A DNA stretch of 64,000 nt from RYN-230 sp963793825 (lineage in GTDB: Bacteria > Actinomycetota > Actinomycetes > Streptosporangiales > Streptosporangiaceae), in the NCBI GenBank assembly GCA_963793825.1, contig CAWCBE010000010.1:1-64000 (forward strand), in the 5' to 3' direction. A model generated the notes under the pieces. It saw nothing but the letters and a program-made list of their open reading frames with translations. It was not told the origin of the DNA and ran no database searches. The position numbers were made by a program, and so were the translations under genes. Of this stretch, positions 1 to 12,514 are shown in pieces; positions within the stretch are counted from its first letter, which is position 1, and each line of letters starts with the position of its first letter.

Positions 1-8
1 CCGGAGGG

Positions 9-1493
9 TCAGGCCAGCGAGCGGGTGGTGGGGGCGATGGGGACGGGCAGGACAGTGTCACCTTCCAGGTAGGCGTCCACGGCCCCGGCCGCGGCCCGGC
101 CCTCGGCGATCGCCCACACGATCAGCGACTGCCCCCGGCCCATGTCACCGGCGACGAAGACCCCGGGCACCGAGGTGGCGAAGGACGCGTCCCGGGCCAC
201 GTTGCCCCGCGCGTCGAACTCGACTCCCAGGTCGGCCAGCAGGCCCTCTTTCTGCGCCCCGGTAAACCCCATGGCGAGGAGAACGAGATCACATGGCAGG
301 GTGCGTTCGGTCCCCGGAACCGGGGCGAACCGGCCGTCGGCCAGTTCGACCTCGATCAGCCGCAGTTCCCGGACCCGGCCCGTGGCATCGCCCACGAACT
401 CCTGCGTGGACACGGCGTACACCCGTTCCCCGCCCTCCTCGTGCGCGCTGGACACCCGGTAGGTCATCGGGTACGTGGGCCACGGCTGGTTGTCCGGGCG
501 CGCCCCGGTCGGCCGCGGCAGGATCTCCAGCTGGGTGATGGACGCGGCGCCCTGCCGGTGCGCGGTGCCCAGGCAGTCCGCGCCGGTGTCACCGCCGCCG
601 ATGATCACCACGTGCTTGCCCCGCGCGCTGATCGGCGGGTCGGCGACCTGCCCCGGGCCCATGCCGCCGCCGATCGCGGCCACCGCCCGGTTGGCCTGCG
701 GCAGGTACTCCATGGCCTGGTGCACCCCGGCCAGCGAGGCGCCCGGCACGGGCAGCCCGCGGGCCACCGTCGCGCCCCCGCATAGCACGATCGCGTCGTA
801 GGTGGCCCGCAGCGAGGCAGCGGAGAGGTCCCGCCCCGCGGTCACCCCGCAGCGGAACACGGTCCCCTCCGCCTGCATCTGCCACAGCCGGCGGTCCAGG
901 TGCCGCTTCTCCATCTTGAACTCGGGGATTCCGTAGCGCAGCAGGCCACCGGGGGCGTCGGCCCGCTCGAACACGCTGACCTGGTGCCCGGCCCGGGTGA
1001 GCTGCTGGGCGGCGGCCAGCCCGGCCGGCCCGGATCCGATCACGGCGACCCGGCGCCCGGCGGCCCGCGCGGCCTCACCCGGCGGCAGCGGGCGGACCCA
1101 GCCCTCGGCCCAGGCCCGGTCGATGATCTCCACCTCGACCTGCTTGATCGTGACCGGGTCGGCGTTGATGCCGAGCACGCACGCGCTCTCGCACGGCGCC
1201 GGGCAGAGCCGCCCGGTGAACTCCGGGAAGTTATTGGTCGCGTGCAGCCGCTCGGCGGCGTCCCGCCAGTCGTGCCGCCAGACCAGGTCGTTCCACTCCG
1301 GGATCAGGTTGCCCAGCGGGCAGCCCTGGTGGCAGAACGGGATGCCGCAGTCCATGCACCGGCCTGCCTGCGCCTCCAGGGCGGCCGGGGGAAAGTCGGT
1401 GTAGACCTCACGCCAGTCCCGGATCCGCACGTCCACCGGCCGCCGGGGCGGCGTCTCCCGCGGCGTCTTCATGAACCCCTTGGGGTCAGCCAT
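9..1493 (-). CDS. gltD: Glutamate synthase small subunit
   Basis: Beta subunit of NADPH glutamate synthase. It passes electrons from NADPH through FAD and Fe-S centres to GltB for conversion of glutamine plus 2-oxoglutarate to two glutamates. The 494-residue length is normal. The N-terminal Fe-S domain shows CMDCGIPFCHQGCP (about 46-59) and CPAPCESAC (about 97-105). A first dinucleotide fold carries GSGPAGLAAA (about 152-161), and a second carries GGGDTGADC (about 298-306). The C-terminal FAD motif is GVFVAGDMGRGQSL. It lies 12 nt downstream of gltB on the same strand, so the two form an operon. The ATG start gives the usual N-terminus MADPKGF. The stop lies at the very edge of the window, so nothing can be said about the downstream side. 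Confidence 0.97.
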   Translation of the reverse strand: MADPKGFMKTPRETPPRRPVDVRIRDWREVYTDFPPAALEAQAGRCMDCGIPFCHQGCPLGNLIPEWNDLVWRHDWRDAAERLHATNNFPEFTGRLCPAPCESACVLGINADPVTIKQVEVEIIDRAWAEGWVRPLPPGEAARAAGRRVAVIGSGPAGLAAAQQLTRAGHQVSVFERADAPGGLLRYGIPEFKMEKRHLDRRLWQMQAEGTVFRCGVTAGRDLSAASLRATYDAIVLCGGATVARGLPVPGASLAGVHQAMEYLPQANRAVAAIGGGMGPGQVADPPISARGKHVVIIGGGDTGADCLGTAHRQGAASITQLEILPRPTGARPDNQPWPTYPMTYRVSSAHEEGGERVYAVSTQEFVGDATGRVRELRLIEVELADGRFAPVPGTERTLPCDLVLLAMGFTGAQKEGLLADLGVEFDARGNVARDASFATSVPGVFVAGDMGRGQSLIVWAIAEGRAAAGAVDAYLEGDTVLPVPIAPTTRSLA

Positions 1494-1505
1494 CTCCGAA
1501 CCCCC

Positions 1506-6251
<4,746 letters not shown>

Positions 6252-6331
6252 GTCCGAATTTGCGTTCTCGCATGCGGTCGGGACGACATTGGCCCTGCCA
6301 TGTACCGCGGAACACGGTATCCCTGGCTCCC

Positions 6332-6377
6332 TGAGCTAACGCTCAAAGGTTACACGCAGATTACGCCACCGGGTCAA
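6332..6377 (-). promoter_or_regulatory. Candidate gltBD promoter with palindrome
   Basis: On the minus strand a -35 box TTGACC (6377-6372) is followed after 17 nt by TGTAAC (6354-6349). The palindrome TGAGCgttaGCTCA (6345-6332) lies at the expected start of transcription, so it may be an operator. The -10 box is a poor match. The 6252-6495 gap otherwise holds several GTAAC/GGTTACC-like words. Control by a nitrogen regulator would be logical, but no clear GlnR box is visible. Confidence 0.4.
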
Positions 6378-6495
6378 TCATCCCCGCTATATGCGGTTCG
6401 CGAAACACCTGACCCGGCAGGAACAGCGGCGTCACTGCCGGTAACCGGTAACGGCGGGGTTACCGGCAGGCGACAGGATTACCGGCCGCCGGCCT

Positions 6496-7308
6496 TCAGC
6501 GCGCGGCCGGGGTGCGGGCGCGCACGCCGGCCGCGAGTTCCGCGGCCAGGTCCCGGACGGACGCCAGCCCCGCGGCGGCACCCGGGGCGTCCAGCAGTCG
6601 CTGCACGAACGCCGACCCGACGATGACCCCGTCAGCGAACCCGGCCACCTCGGCCGCCTGGCGGCCGTCCCGGACCCCGAGGCCGACCGCCACCGGGAGG
6701 CTGGTGACCGCCTTGACCCGGGCGACCAGCCCGGCCGCGGAAGACCCCACCGTGGCCCGGGTCCCGGTGGTGCCCATCAGCGAGGCCGCGTAGACGAAGC
6801 CGCGGCAGCCCGCGGTGATCCGGGCGATGCGCTCGTCCGAGGAACTGGGCGCGACCAGGAACACCCGGTCCAGGTCGCAGGCACCGGCCGCGTCCAGCCA
6901 GCCGGCCGCCTCCTCGGGGGGCAGGTCCGGGGTGATCAGCCCGGCCCCGCCCGCCGCCGCCAGGTCCCGCGCGAACGCCGCGACGCCGTAGTGGTCCACC
7001 GGGTTCCAGTACGTCATGACCAGCGTCGGGACGCCGGCCCCGGCCACCGCCTCGACGGTGCGCAGCACGTCGGCGACCCGGGTCCCCCCGGCCAGGGCCC
7101 GGTGGGTGGCCTCCTGGATCACCGGGCCGTCCATCAGCGGGTCGGAGTACGGCAGCCCGATCTCCACCACGTCAGCGCCCGACTGCGCCATGGCCACGGC
7201 GGCCTCGATGGCCCCGGGCACGGAGGGGAACCCGGCCGGCAGGTAACCGACCAGCGCCGCCCGGCCCTCCGCGGCCGCCTTCTCGAACGCCGCCGTGACC
7301 GTACTCAC
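6496..7308 (-). CDS. trpA: Tryptophan synthase alpha chain
   Basis: Cleaves indole-3-glycerol phosphate to indole and glyceraldehyde 3-phosphate; indole is channelled to TrpB. The protein has 270 residues with the catalytic Glu in DVVEIGLPYSDP and the catalytic Asp in PLMDGP. The phosphate-binding end GLGVRDG...GVIVGSAF is also present. The GTG start (7308-7306) overlaps the trpB stop as GTGA, which argues for translational coupling and against the longer open frame upstream. It is the last gene of the trp group; gltB begins 244 nt downstream from its own promoter region. Confidence 0.96.
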   Translation of the reverse strand: MSTVTAAFEKAAAEGRAALVGYLPAGFPSVPGAIEAAVAMAQSGADVVEIGLPYSDPLMDGPVIQEATHRALAGGTRVADVLRTVEAVAGAGVPTLVMTYWNPVDHYGVAAFARDLAAAGGAGLITPDLPPEEAAGWLDAAGACDLDRVFLVAPSSSDERIARITAGCRGFVYAASLMGTTGTRATVGSSAAGLVARVKAVTSLPVAVGLGVRDGRQAAEVAGFADGVIVGSAFVQRLLDAPGAAAGLASVRDLAAELAAGVRARTPAAR

Positions 7309-8565
7309 TGGGCTGCTCCGTCCTGCAGGCCGAACCAGCGGGCGGCGATCTCGACGTCCTTGTCGCCCCGGCCGGACAGGTTGACCAGCAGCAGGGAGCC
7401 CGGGTCGAGTTCCCCCGCCACCTGCAGCGCCCCGGCGAGCGCGTGCGCCGACTCGATGGCCGGGATGATCCCCTCGGTCCGGCACAGCAGCGAGAACGCG
7501 TCCATCGCCTGGGCGTCGGAGATGGCCCGGTAGCTGGCCCGGCCGGTGTCGCGCAGCCAGGAGTGCTCCGGGCCGACCCCCGGGTAGTCCAGGCCGGCCG
7601 ACACCGAGTGGGTCGGCAGCGTCTGGCCATCCGCGTCCTGCAGCAGGTAGGTCCGCATGCCGTGGATGACCCCGGCGGTCCCGGCGACGAGCGTCGCCGC
7701 GTTGCGCCCCGGCCCGGGGCCATCGCCACCCGCCTCGCAGCCGATCAGCGCGACCGACTCGTCCGGGATGAACGCGTGGAACGCGCCGATGGCGTTGGAC
7801 CCGCCGCCGACGCAGGCGATGACGGCGTCCGGCAGGCGGCCGGTCATGGCCAGCACCTGCTCGCGGGCCTCCACCCCGATGACCCGCTGGAAGTCACGGA
7901 CCATGGTCGGGAACGGGTCCGGCCCCATCACCGACCCGATGCAGTAGTGGCTCGTCTCCACGGTCGTCACCCAGTCGCGGAACGCCTCGTTGATGGCGTC
8001 CTTGAGGGTCCGGCTGCCCGTGGTCACCGAGACCACCTCCGCGCCGAGCAGCCGCATCCGGGCCACGTTCAGCGCCTGCCGCTGGGTGTCCTCCTCGCCC
8101 ATGTAGACGACGCAGTCCAGGCCCAGCAGCGCGCACGCCGTCGCGGTCGCGACCCCGTGCTGGCCGGCCCCGGTCTCGGCGATCACCCGCTTCTTGCCCA
8201 TCCGCTTGGTGAGCAGCGCCTGGCCGAGCACATTGTTGATCTTGTGTGACCCGGTGTGCGCCAGGTCCTCCCGCTTGAGCAGCACCCGGCAGTGGCCCGC
8301 CCGGGCCGCGAACCGGGGCACCTCGGTGACCAGCGTCGGCCGGCCGGCGTAGCCGCGCGAGCAGCCCGGCCAGCTCGGCGGTGAACACGGGGTCCGCCTT
8401 CGCGGCGGCGTACTCGCGGGCCAGTTCATCCAGGGCGGACATCAGCGCCTCGGGCGCGTACCGGCCGCCGAACGGGCCGAAATGGCCCGGCTGCCCGGGC
8501 CCGGCGGCAGCGCCGTGCGCGGCCCCGGCCGGCGCGCCGCGGGTCGCGGCGGACGGGCCGGTCAT
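7305..8565 (-). CDS. trpB: Tryptophan synthase beta chain (frame broken near 8355)
   Basis: PLP enzyme that condenses indole with serine to give tryptophan. The N-terminal ~70 residues (FGPFGGRYAPEALM to FTAELAGLL) and the remainder (RGYAGRPTLVTEV to the end) lie in different frames. Removing one G at about 8354-8360 restores the expected LLRGYAGRP. The PLP lysine is in HTGSHKINN, the phosphate loop is GGGSNAIG, and the C-terminus is complete. The ATG (8565) overlaps the trpC stop as ATGA; the stop overlaps trpA. No other damage is visible, so a sequencing error is more likely than a dead gene, but as written the gene is broken. Confidence 0.9.
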
Positions 8566-9371
8566 CCGCGGTCCCCGCGCAGGGCCGGATGCGAGCCGGC
8601 CGTCACCAGGTCAGCCACGGCTGACCGCGGGTCCTTGCCGGTGACCAGGCTCTCCCCGACCAGTACCGCATCCGCGCCGGCCGCCGCGTAGGCGAGCAGG
8701 TCGTGCGGGCCGCGGACGCCCGACTCGGCGATCTTCACGACGCCGTCGGGGACGTGCGGCGCGACCCGGGCGAACGTGCCCCGGTCTACGTCCAGCGTGC
8801 TCAGGTCCCGGGCATTGACCCCGATGACCGTGGCGCCCGCGGCTACCGCCCGCTCCACCTCTTCCTCGGTGTGCACCTCGACCAGCGGCACCAGCCCGAT
8901 GGAGCAGGCCCGCTCCACCAGCGAGACCAGGGCGTTCTGCTCCAGCGCGGCCACGATGAGCAGCACCATGTCGGCGCCGTGGGCCCGGGCCTCCCACAGC
9001 TGGTAGGAGGTGACGACGAAGTCCTTGCGCAGCACGGGCACGCTGACCGCGGCCCGGACCGCGGTGAGGTCGTCGAGGCTGCCGGCGAACCGGCGCGACT
9101 CGGTCAGCACGCTGATCACGCTGGCCCCGCCCGCCTCGTAGTCGATGGCCAGCGCGGCCGGGTCGGCGATCGCCGCCATCGCCCCCTTGGACGGGCTGGC
9201 CCGCTTCACCTCCGCGATGACCGCGACGTCCTCGCCCTTGAGCGCGGCCATCGGGTCCTTGGCCGACGGAGCCCGCCCGGCCATCTCCTTGAGCTGGTCC
9301 AGTGACACGTCCTGCTGCCGTGCAGCTAGGTCGGCACGGACCCCGGCAAGGATCTCGTTCAGCACGCTCAC
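8562..9371 (-). CDS. trpC: Indole-3-glycerol phosphate synthase
   Basis: Closes the indole ring: CdRP to indole-3-glycerol phosphate. The 269-residue TIM barrel shows AEVKRASPSKG, VLRKDF, GVNARDLSTLDVD and the AESGV motif, with the phosphate-binding GADAVLVGESL at the end. The GTG start at 9371 (VSVLNEILAGVRADL) matches the family N-terminus; the open frame extends upstream through a tandem repeat region that is not expected to be coding. Coupled to trpB by ATGA. The preceding ~340 nt separate it from the Trp-operon membrane protein, so it may have its own promoter. No Trp-rich leader peptide was recognised. Confidence 0.95.
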   Translation of the reverse strand: MSVLNEILAGVRADLAARQQDVSLDQLKEMAGRAPSAKDPMAALKGEDVAVIAEVKRASPSKGAMAAIADPAALAIDYEAGGASVISVLTESRRFAGSLDDLTAVRAAVSVPVLRKDFVVTSYQLWEARAHGADMVLLIVAALEQNALVSLVERACSIGLVPLVEVHTEEEVERAVAAGATVIGVNARDLSTLDVDRGTFARVAPHVPDGVVKIAESGVRGPHDLLAYAAAGADAVLVGESLVTGKDPRSAVADLVTAGSHPALRGDRG

Positions 9372-9450
9372 GCGGTTCGCTGTCCCCTCGGGTTGGATTC
9401 CTTGCGCCCCGATCGTAGCGAGGCTGCTCCGCTCGGCAAGCGCGCCCCCT

Positions 9451-9620
9451 CTACGGGAGACGCCCCGCTGCCCGCCCGTCCGGCGCGCGACCGCGCCACT
9501 TCCCTGACTCTGCGGGAGACGTTCCGCCCCGCACATCCCGCGCGCCACCGCGCCACTTCCTGACTCTGCGGGAGACGTTCCGCCCCGCTCATCCGGCGCC
9601 ACCGCGCGACTTCCCTGATT
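9451..9620. repeat. Three ~56-59 bp tandem repeats upstream of trpC
   Basis: Three imperfect units (about 9451-9509, 9510-9565, 9566-9620) share the core CGGGAGACGTTCCGCCCCG and an end resembling CCGCGCCACTTCCCTGA. They sit in the 343-nt gap (9372-9714) between trpC and the upstream membrane-protein gene. The gap holds nothing else I can assign. The repeats keep a long frame open on the minus strand, but composition and lack of a domain argue against coding. Confidence 0.7.
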
Positions 9621-9714
9621 CAGCGCGCGGACCGCCAGTTCACCCGGCCGGCTCGCCCAGGGGGCTCTCACCCAGCGGCTCCGGGCGGGTCTGCGGTCAT
9701 CCGACCTCGTGACA

Positions 9715-10473
9715 CTAGTGCTGCCTAATCGCCGTTCCGCCGGTGGCCGTGCCCGGTCTTCCCGGAGGTCCTGGCGGGCCGGGATCGGCCGTGGGATCCA
9801 CCCCCTGGCTGAGCGACTCCCACAGCGCGGCCGGGTCGGTAGCCGGATCCGGTGCCCGCCGGGCGGGCGGCCCCGCGGCGGGCCCAGCGTCCCCGGCGGC
9901 CCGCCGCGCGGGCTGCCGCTCGTAACGGCTGGACATCACCGGCCAGGTGGCGCCGCGCCACGCCACCAGCAGGCCGGCCGCGGCCACGCCCGCGGCGCCC
10001 AGCAGCACGGCCCAGCGCCACGGGAACGCGGCCAGCAGCACATGGCTGGACAGGCCGAGGCCGGACACCCCGCTGCTGCCGGTGGGGCCGCCGGCGCCGC
10101 CGCTCACCGTGCTGCCGCCGGTCACCGAGGTGGCCGGGTGCGTGGCGGCGGCCCGCAGCCGCGCGATCGTGAGCGGCGGCGCGGCCACGGCGATGATCGC
10201 TGCGCCGAACACGACGAGCAGCCCGCCGACGACCCGGCGGGCCAGCCGCCGGGTGGCCAGCACGGCGGCCAGGCCGGCCAGCGCGGCCAGGCCGAGCGCA
10301 CCCGCGGCGGGCAGCACGTCCTGGCCGCGCACCGCGACCGAGACGGCCGGCAGCGGCCGTGGCTCGATGGTCACCACCCGGGCCCAGCCCTGCCGGACGG
10401 CGAGCAGCACGACCGCGGCGCCCAGCGCGCCGAGCAGCAGGGTGGCCAGGTACTCGCGCCGGGGTGAGCTCAC
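9715..10473 (-). CDS. Trp biosynthesis-associated membrane protein
   Basis: Matches the actinobacterial family called Trp biosynthesis-associated membrane protein (TIGR02234 type), found in trp operons; its biochemical role is unknown. The protein has 252 residues. There are about four membrane segments (YLATLLLGALGAAVVLLAV; AALGLAALAGLAAVLA; VVGGLLVVFGAAIIAVA; WAVLLGAAGVAAAGLLVAW), then a soluble Pro/Gly-rich tail ending DPAALWESLSQGVDPT. It overlaps the hisI stop by four bases. In relatives trpE normally lies immediately upstream, between hisI and this gene; here there is no room for it. Confidence 0.85.
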   Translation of the reverse strand: MSSPRREYLATLLLGALGAAVVLLAVRQGWARVVTIEPRPLPAVSVAVRGQDVLPAAGALGLAALAGLAAVLATRRLARRVVGGLLVVFGAAIIAVAAPPLTIARLRAAATHPATSVTGGSTVSGGAGGPTGSSGVSGLGLSSHVLLAAFPWRWAVLLGAAGVAAAGLLVAWRGATWPVMSSRYERQPARRAAGDAGPAAGPPARRAPDPATDPAALWESLSQGVDPTADPGPPGPPGRPGTATGGTAIRQH

Positions 10474-10853
10474 CCGGCCACCACGGCCGGCAGCGGCGCG
10501 GCGTCGAAGCAGGTGCGGTCGCCGGTGTGGCAGGCCCCGCCGGCCTGGTCCACCTTGACCAGCACGGTGTCGCCGTCGCAGTCCAGCGCGACCGACTTGA
10601 CCCGCTGCACGTGACCGGAGGTGCCGCCCTTGACCCAGTACTCATGGCGGCTGCGCGACCAGTAGGTACACCGCCCGGTGGTCAGCGTCCGGTGCAGGGC
10701 CTCGTCATCCATCCAGCCGACCATGAGCACTTCGCCAGTGTCGTACTGCTGCGCGACCGCCGCGACCAGGCCGGCCGCGTCACGCTTCAGCCGCGCCGCG
10801 ATCTCCGGGGCGAGCGCGGACGGCGCACGCGGGCCGCTCACTCGTGTGTCCAT
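10470..10853 (-). CDS. hisI: Phosphoribosyl-AMP cyclohydrolase
   Basis: Third step of histidine synthesis, opening the purine ring of phosphoribosyl-AMP. The 127-residue single-domain form is usual in actinobacteria, without the fused HisE. The signature runs from VGWMDDEALHRTL through TYWSRSRHEYWVKG to the metal-binding DCDGDTVLVKVDQ and ACHTG with a final CF pair. The ATG start at 10853 gives MDTRVSG. It is separated from hisF by a mixed-strand island and is divergent from the TIGR03085 gene, with 89 nt between. It leads the transcript that continues into the Trp-operon membrane protein. Confidence 0.95.
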   Translation of the reverse strand: MDTRVSGPRAPSALAPEIAARLKRDAAGLVAAVAQQYDTGEVLMVGWMDDEALHRTLTTGRCTYWSRSRHEYWVKGGTSGHVQRVKSVALDCDGDTVLVKVDQAGGACHTGDRTCFDAAPLPAVVAG

Positions 10854-10942
10854 GCTGCTGATTCTCCCAGCCTTCCCGGCAGGCCCGGGCGGGCACACCC
10901 CCGGCCCATTCCGCTGCCGCCCCGGGTGGCTACCATCGCGGG

Positions 10943-11597
10943 ATGACCCTCGCCCGCGATGAGCGCCTGGCGCTGTGCGCGCTGCTCGATGAGACCGGCC
11001 CGGACGCGCCCACGCTATGCGAGGGATGGACCACCCGCGACCTTGCCGCCCACCTGGTGCTCCGGGAGAACCGGATGGACGCCGGGATCGGCATCCTGGG
11101 CGGCCCGCTGGCCGGCTACACCCGGCGGGTCCAGCGGCGGCTGAGCGAGCAGGTCCCCTTCAGTAACCTCGTCACGACGATTCGCAACGGCCCGCCGCGG
11201 CTGTCTGTCCTTCGCCCTGCCCGGGGTGGACGAGCGGGCGAACGTGGTCGAGTTCTTCGTGCACCATGAGGACGTCCGCCGGGGGTCTCCGGGGTGGGCG
11301 GAACGCAAGGTCGCCCCCGCGCTGGCCGACGCGCTGTGGCGGCGGCTGTCCATGGCCCGCCTGGTGCTGCGCAGCGCGCCCGTCGGGGTGGAACTCGCCC
11401 GGGATGACGTGACCGATCCGGGCGCGGGAGGGCGGCTGCGGATCACCGCCAAGGCCCGGACCCCGGTGGTCACGGTGACCGGCCGGCCCGCGGAACTGAC
11501 CCTGTGGGCCCTCGGCCGGACCGCTGCCGCCCAGGTCCGGCTGGACGGCAGCGACCCCGCAGTAGACCGCCTGACCGAAGCCCGCTGGCGCCTCTAA
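10943..11597 (+). CDS. TIGR03085-type metal-binding protein (frameshifted)
   Basis: Resembles the actinobacterial TIGR03085 proteins (DinB_2/mycothiol-dependent maleylpyruvate isomerase-like fold). The N-terminus LCEGWTTRDLAAHLVLREN carries the helix with a metal-ligand His. The second part, ANVVEFFVHHEDVRR, carries further His residues and lies in another frame. Deleting one base at about 11203-11206 joins them as RLSSFALPGVDERANVVEFFVHHEDV. The total would be about 217 residues, normal for the family. Function is unknown. It is divergent from hisI. The start at 10943 is an ATG preceded by a weak ribosome site. Confidence 0.75.
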
Positions 11598-11602
11598 TAC
11601 CC

Positions 11603-11621
11603 GGGACCCCAGCCCGGTCCC
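11603..11621 (+). terminator. Hairpin after the TIGR03085 gene
   Basis: A perfect six-base-pair stem GGGACC/GGTCCC with a 7-nt loop begins six nt after the stop codon at 11597. There is no U-tract, but it sits between two convergent genes, so a terminator role is plausible. Confidence 0.45.
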
Positions 11622-11654
11622 TGCCGCCCCGGGGAGGCGCCTCATGTCGAGCGA

Positions 11655-11825
11655 TCAGGTCCCTCCGGGCGGCGTCTCGAAGCCGCACCGGGGTCCTGGT
11701 GCCCGCGCCAGCCCGAGGTCAAGCGTACTCAGCGGCTCGGCAGCCAGCAGCAATTCGCCCAGGTTAGTGGGGCCCGAGTCGACTAGGGCGGACACGACAA
11801 GCGACGCATCGATGACCAGGGTCAC
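11655..11825 (-). pseudogene. VapC-like PIN toxin, truncated
   Basis: Only 56 codons. The start VTLVIDASLVVSALVDSG is the classic PIN-domain N-terminus with its first catalytic Asp, and LLLAAEPLS continues the fold. After that the sequence drifts into unrelated residues and stops; a functional VapC is about 130 residues with three or four acidic catalytic residues. The GTG start overlaps the antitoxin stop as GTGA. I infer a decayed or recombined toxin. Codon use (CTT, CTA, ACT, TTG) is less GC-biased than in the neighbours. Confidence 0.6.
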
Positions 11826-12151
11826 GGGCGATCCGCGTCACGGTGCGCGAGGATGCGGTCCGGCGGCAGGGATGAGCTTGTCGCGGTCTTCCTGGAACGG
11901 ATCCGCCCGACCAGCGTCTCGGCATCGTGCTGGCGTGCTGGCTCGACGAGCTTTGCGCGCAGGTATTCGTGGCGGCACCGGCTGCTCAGGGCGGCGCGGG
12001 CGGCCAGTTCGTGCCGTGTCTCGTCCGCTACGTCACGGATCGTGATCGGTGGGCCCTGACTCCCGGGAGGCCGACACCCAGCGAATTCGCCGCGGAAGCG
12101 CCGGGTGCAGGCCCACGAATGGCCAGCCACGCAGAGCCGAGTTGTGATCAT
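11822..12151 (-). CDS. VapB/FitA-like antitoxin
   Basis: The C-terminal ~75 residues match FitA/VapB ribbon-helix-helix antitoxins: ITIRDVADETRHELAARAA, then EYLRAKLVEPARQHDAE, then LPPDRILAHRDADR. Family proteins start just before ITIRDV. Here no start codon lies at that point, and the frame only opens at an ATG at 12151, adding about 35 residues of unlikely sequence. The true start may have been lost, consistent with decay alongside the truncated toxin. A 10-bp inverted repeat lies directly upstream. Confidence 0.55.
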   Translation of the reverse strand: MITTRLCVAGHSWACTRRFRGEFAGCRPPGSQGPPITIRDVADETRHELAARAALSSRCRHEYLRAKLVEPARQHDAETLVGRIRSRKTATSSSLPPDRILAHRDADRP

Positions 12152-12152
12152 G

Positions 12153-12182
12153 ACTTAGGTGCCGTTGAAACAGCGCCTAAGT
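12153..12182. repeat. Inverted repeat upstream of the antitoxin gene
   Basis: Arms ACTTAGGTGC (12153-12162) and GCGCCTAAGT (12173-12182) pair at nine of ten positions around a 10-nt loop. The element is AT-richer than its surroundings and begins one base beyond the ATG at 12151. It could be the operator of the toxin-antitoxin pair or the remnant end of a mobile element. Confidence 0.5.
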
Positions 12183-12200
12183 TATGGTAGTAAGGTTGAG

Positions 12201-12213
12201 GTTTCCTGGAAAC
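12201..12213. promoter_or_regulatory. 13-bp palindrome between vapB and ppgK
   Basis: GTTTCCtGGAAAC is a perfect odd palindrome in the 363-nt divergent gap (12152-12514) between the antitoxin gene and ppgK. Such symmetry suits a repressor dimer. The rest of the gap is GC-rich and shows an ACCAC...GTGGT inverted repeat near 12431-12447 but no clear -35/-10 pair. Confidence 0.35.
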
Positions 12214-12514
12214 GGTCATCTGTCTCATCGGCACCGCGAGCCACGCGCCTGACGCCCGGACGGGGGCTCAGTTGCCTGGCCCACAGTGACGGAGCGCGTG
12301 CGTCAGGCCGAGCACACCGCGCCCGACCACCACCACCGACATCCCGGAAGTCAAGCGCTGGCCGGTGACACCCGGCTGAACCGGCGGGGGACAGCGGCCC
12401 AAGGGGGAATACATCGCCAGCCGTGGAGATACCACTACCAGGGTGGTCCGCGGCGCGGCCCGGAGGGCGCACCATGGAACTGGCTCGTGCGGCGGCGCCG
12501 CCGCACGGGACGGG

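Noticed and set aside
9368..9592. Possible trp leader peptide in the repeat region
   Set aside because: 74 codons without a cluster of Trp codons and made of tandem repeat sequence.
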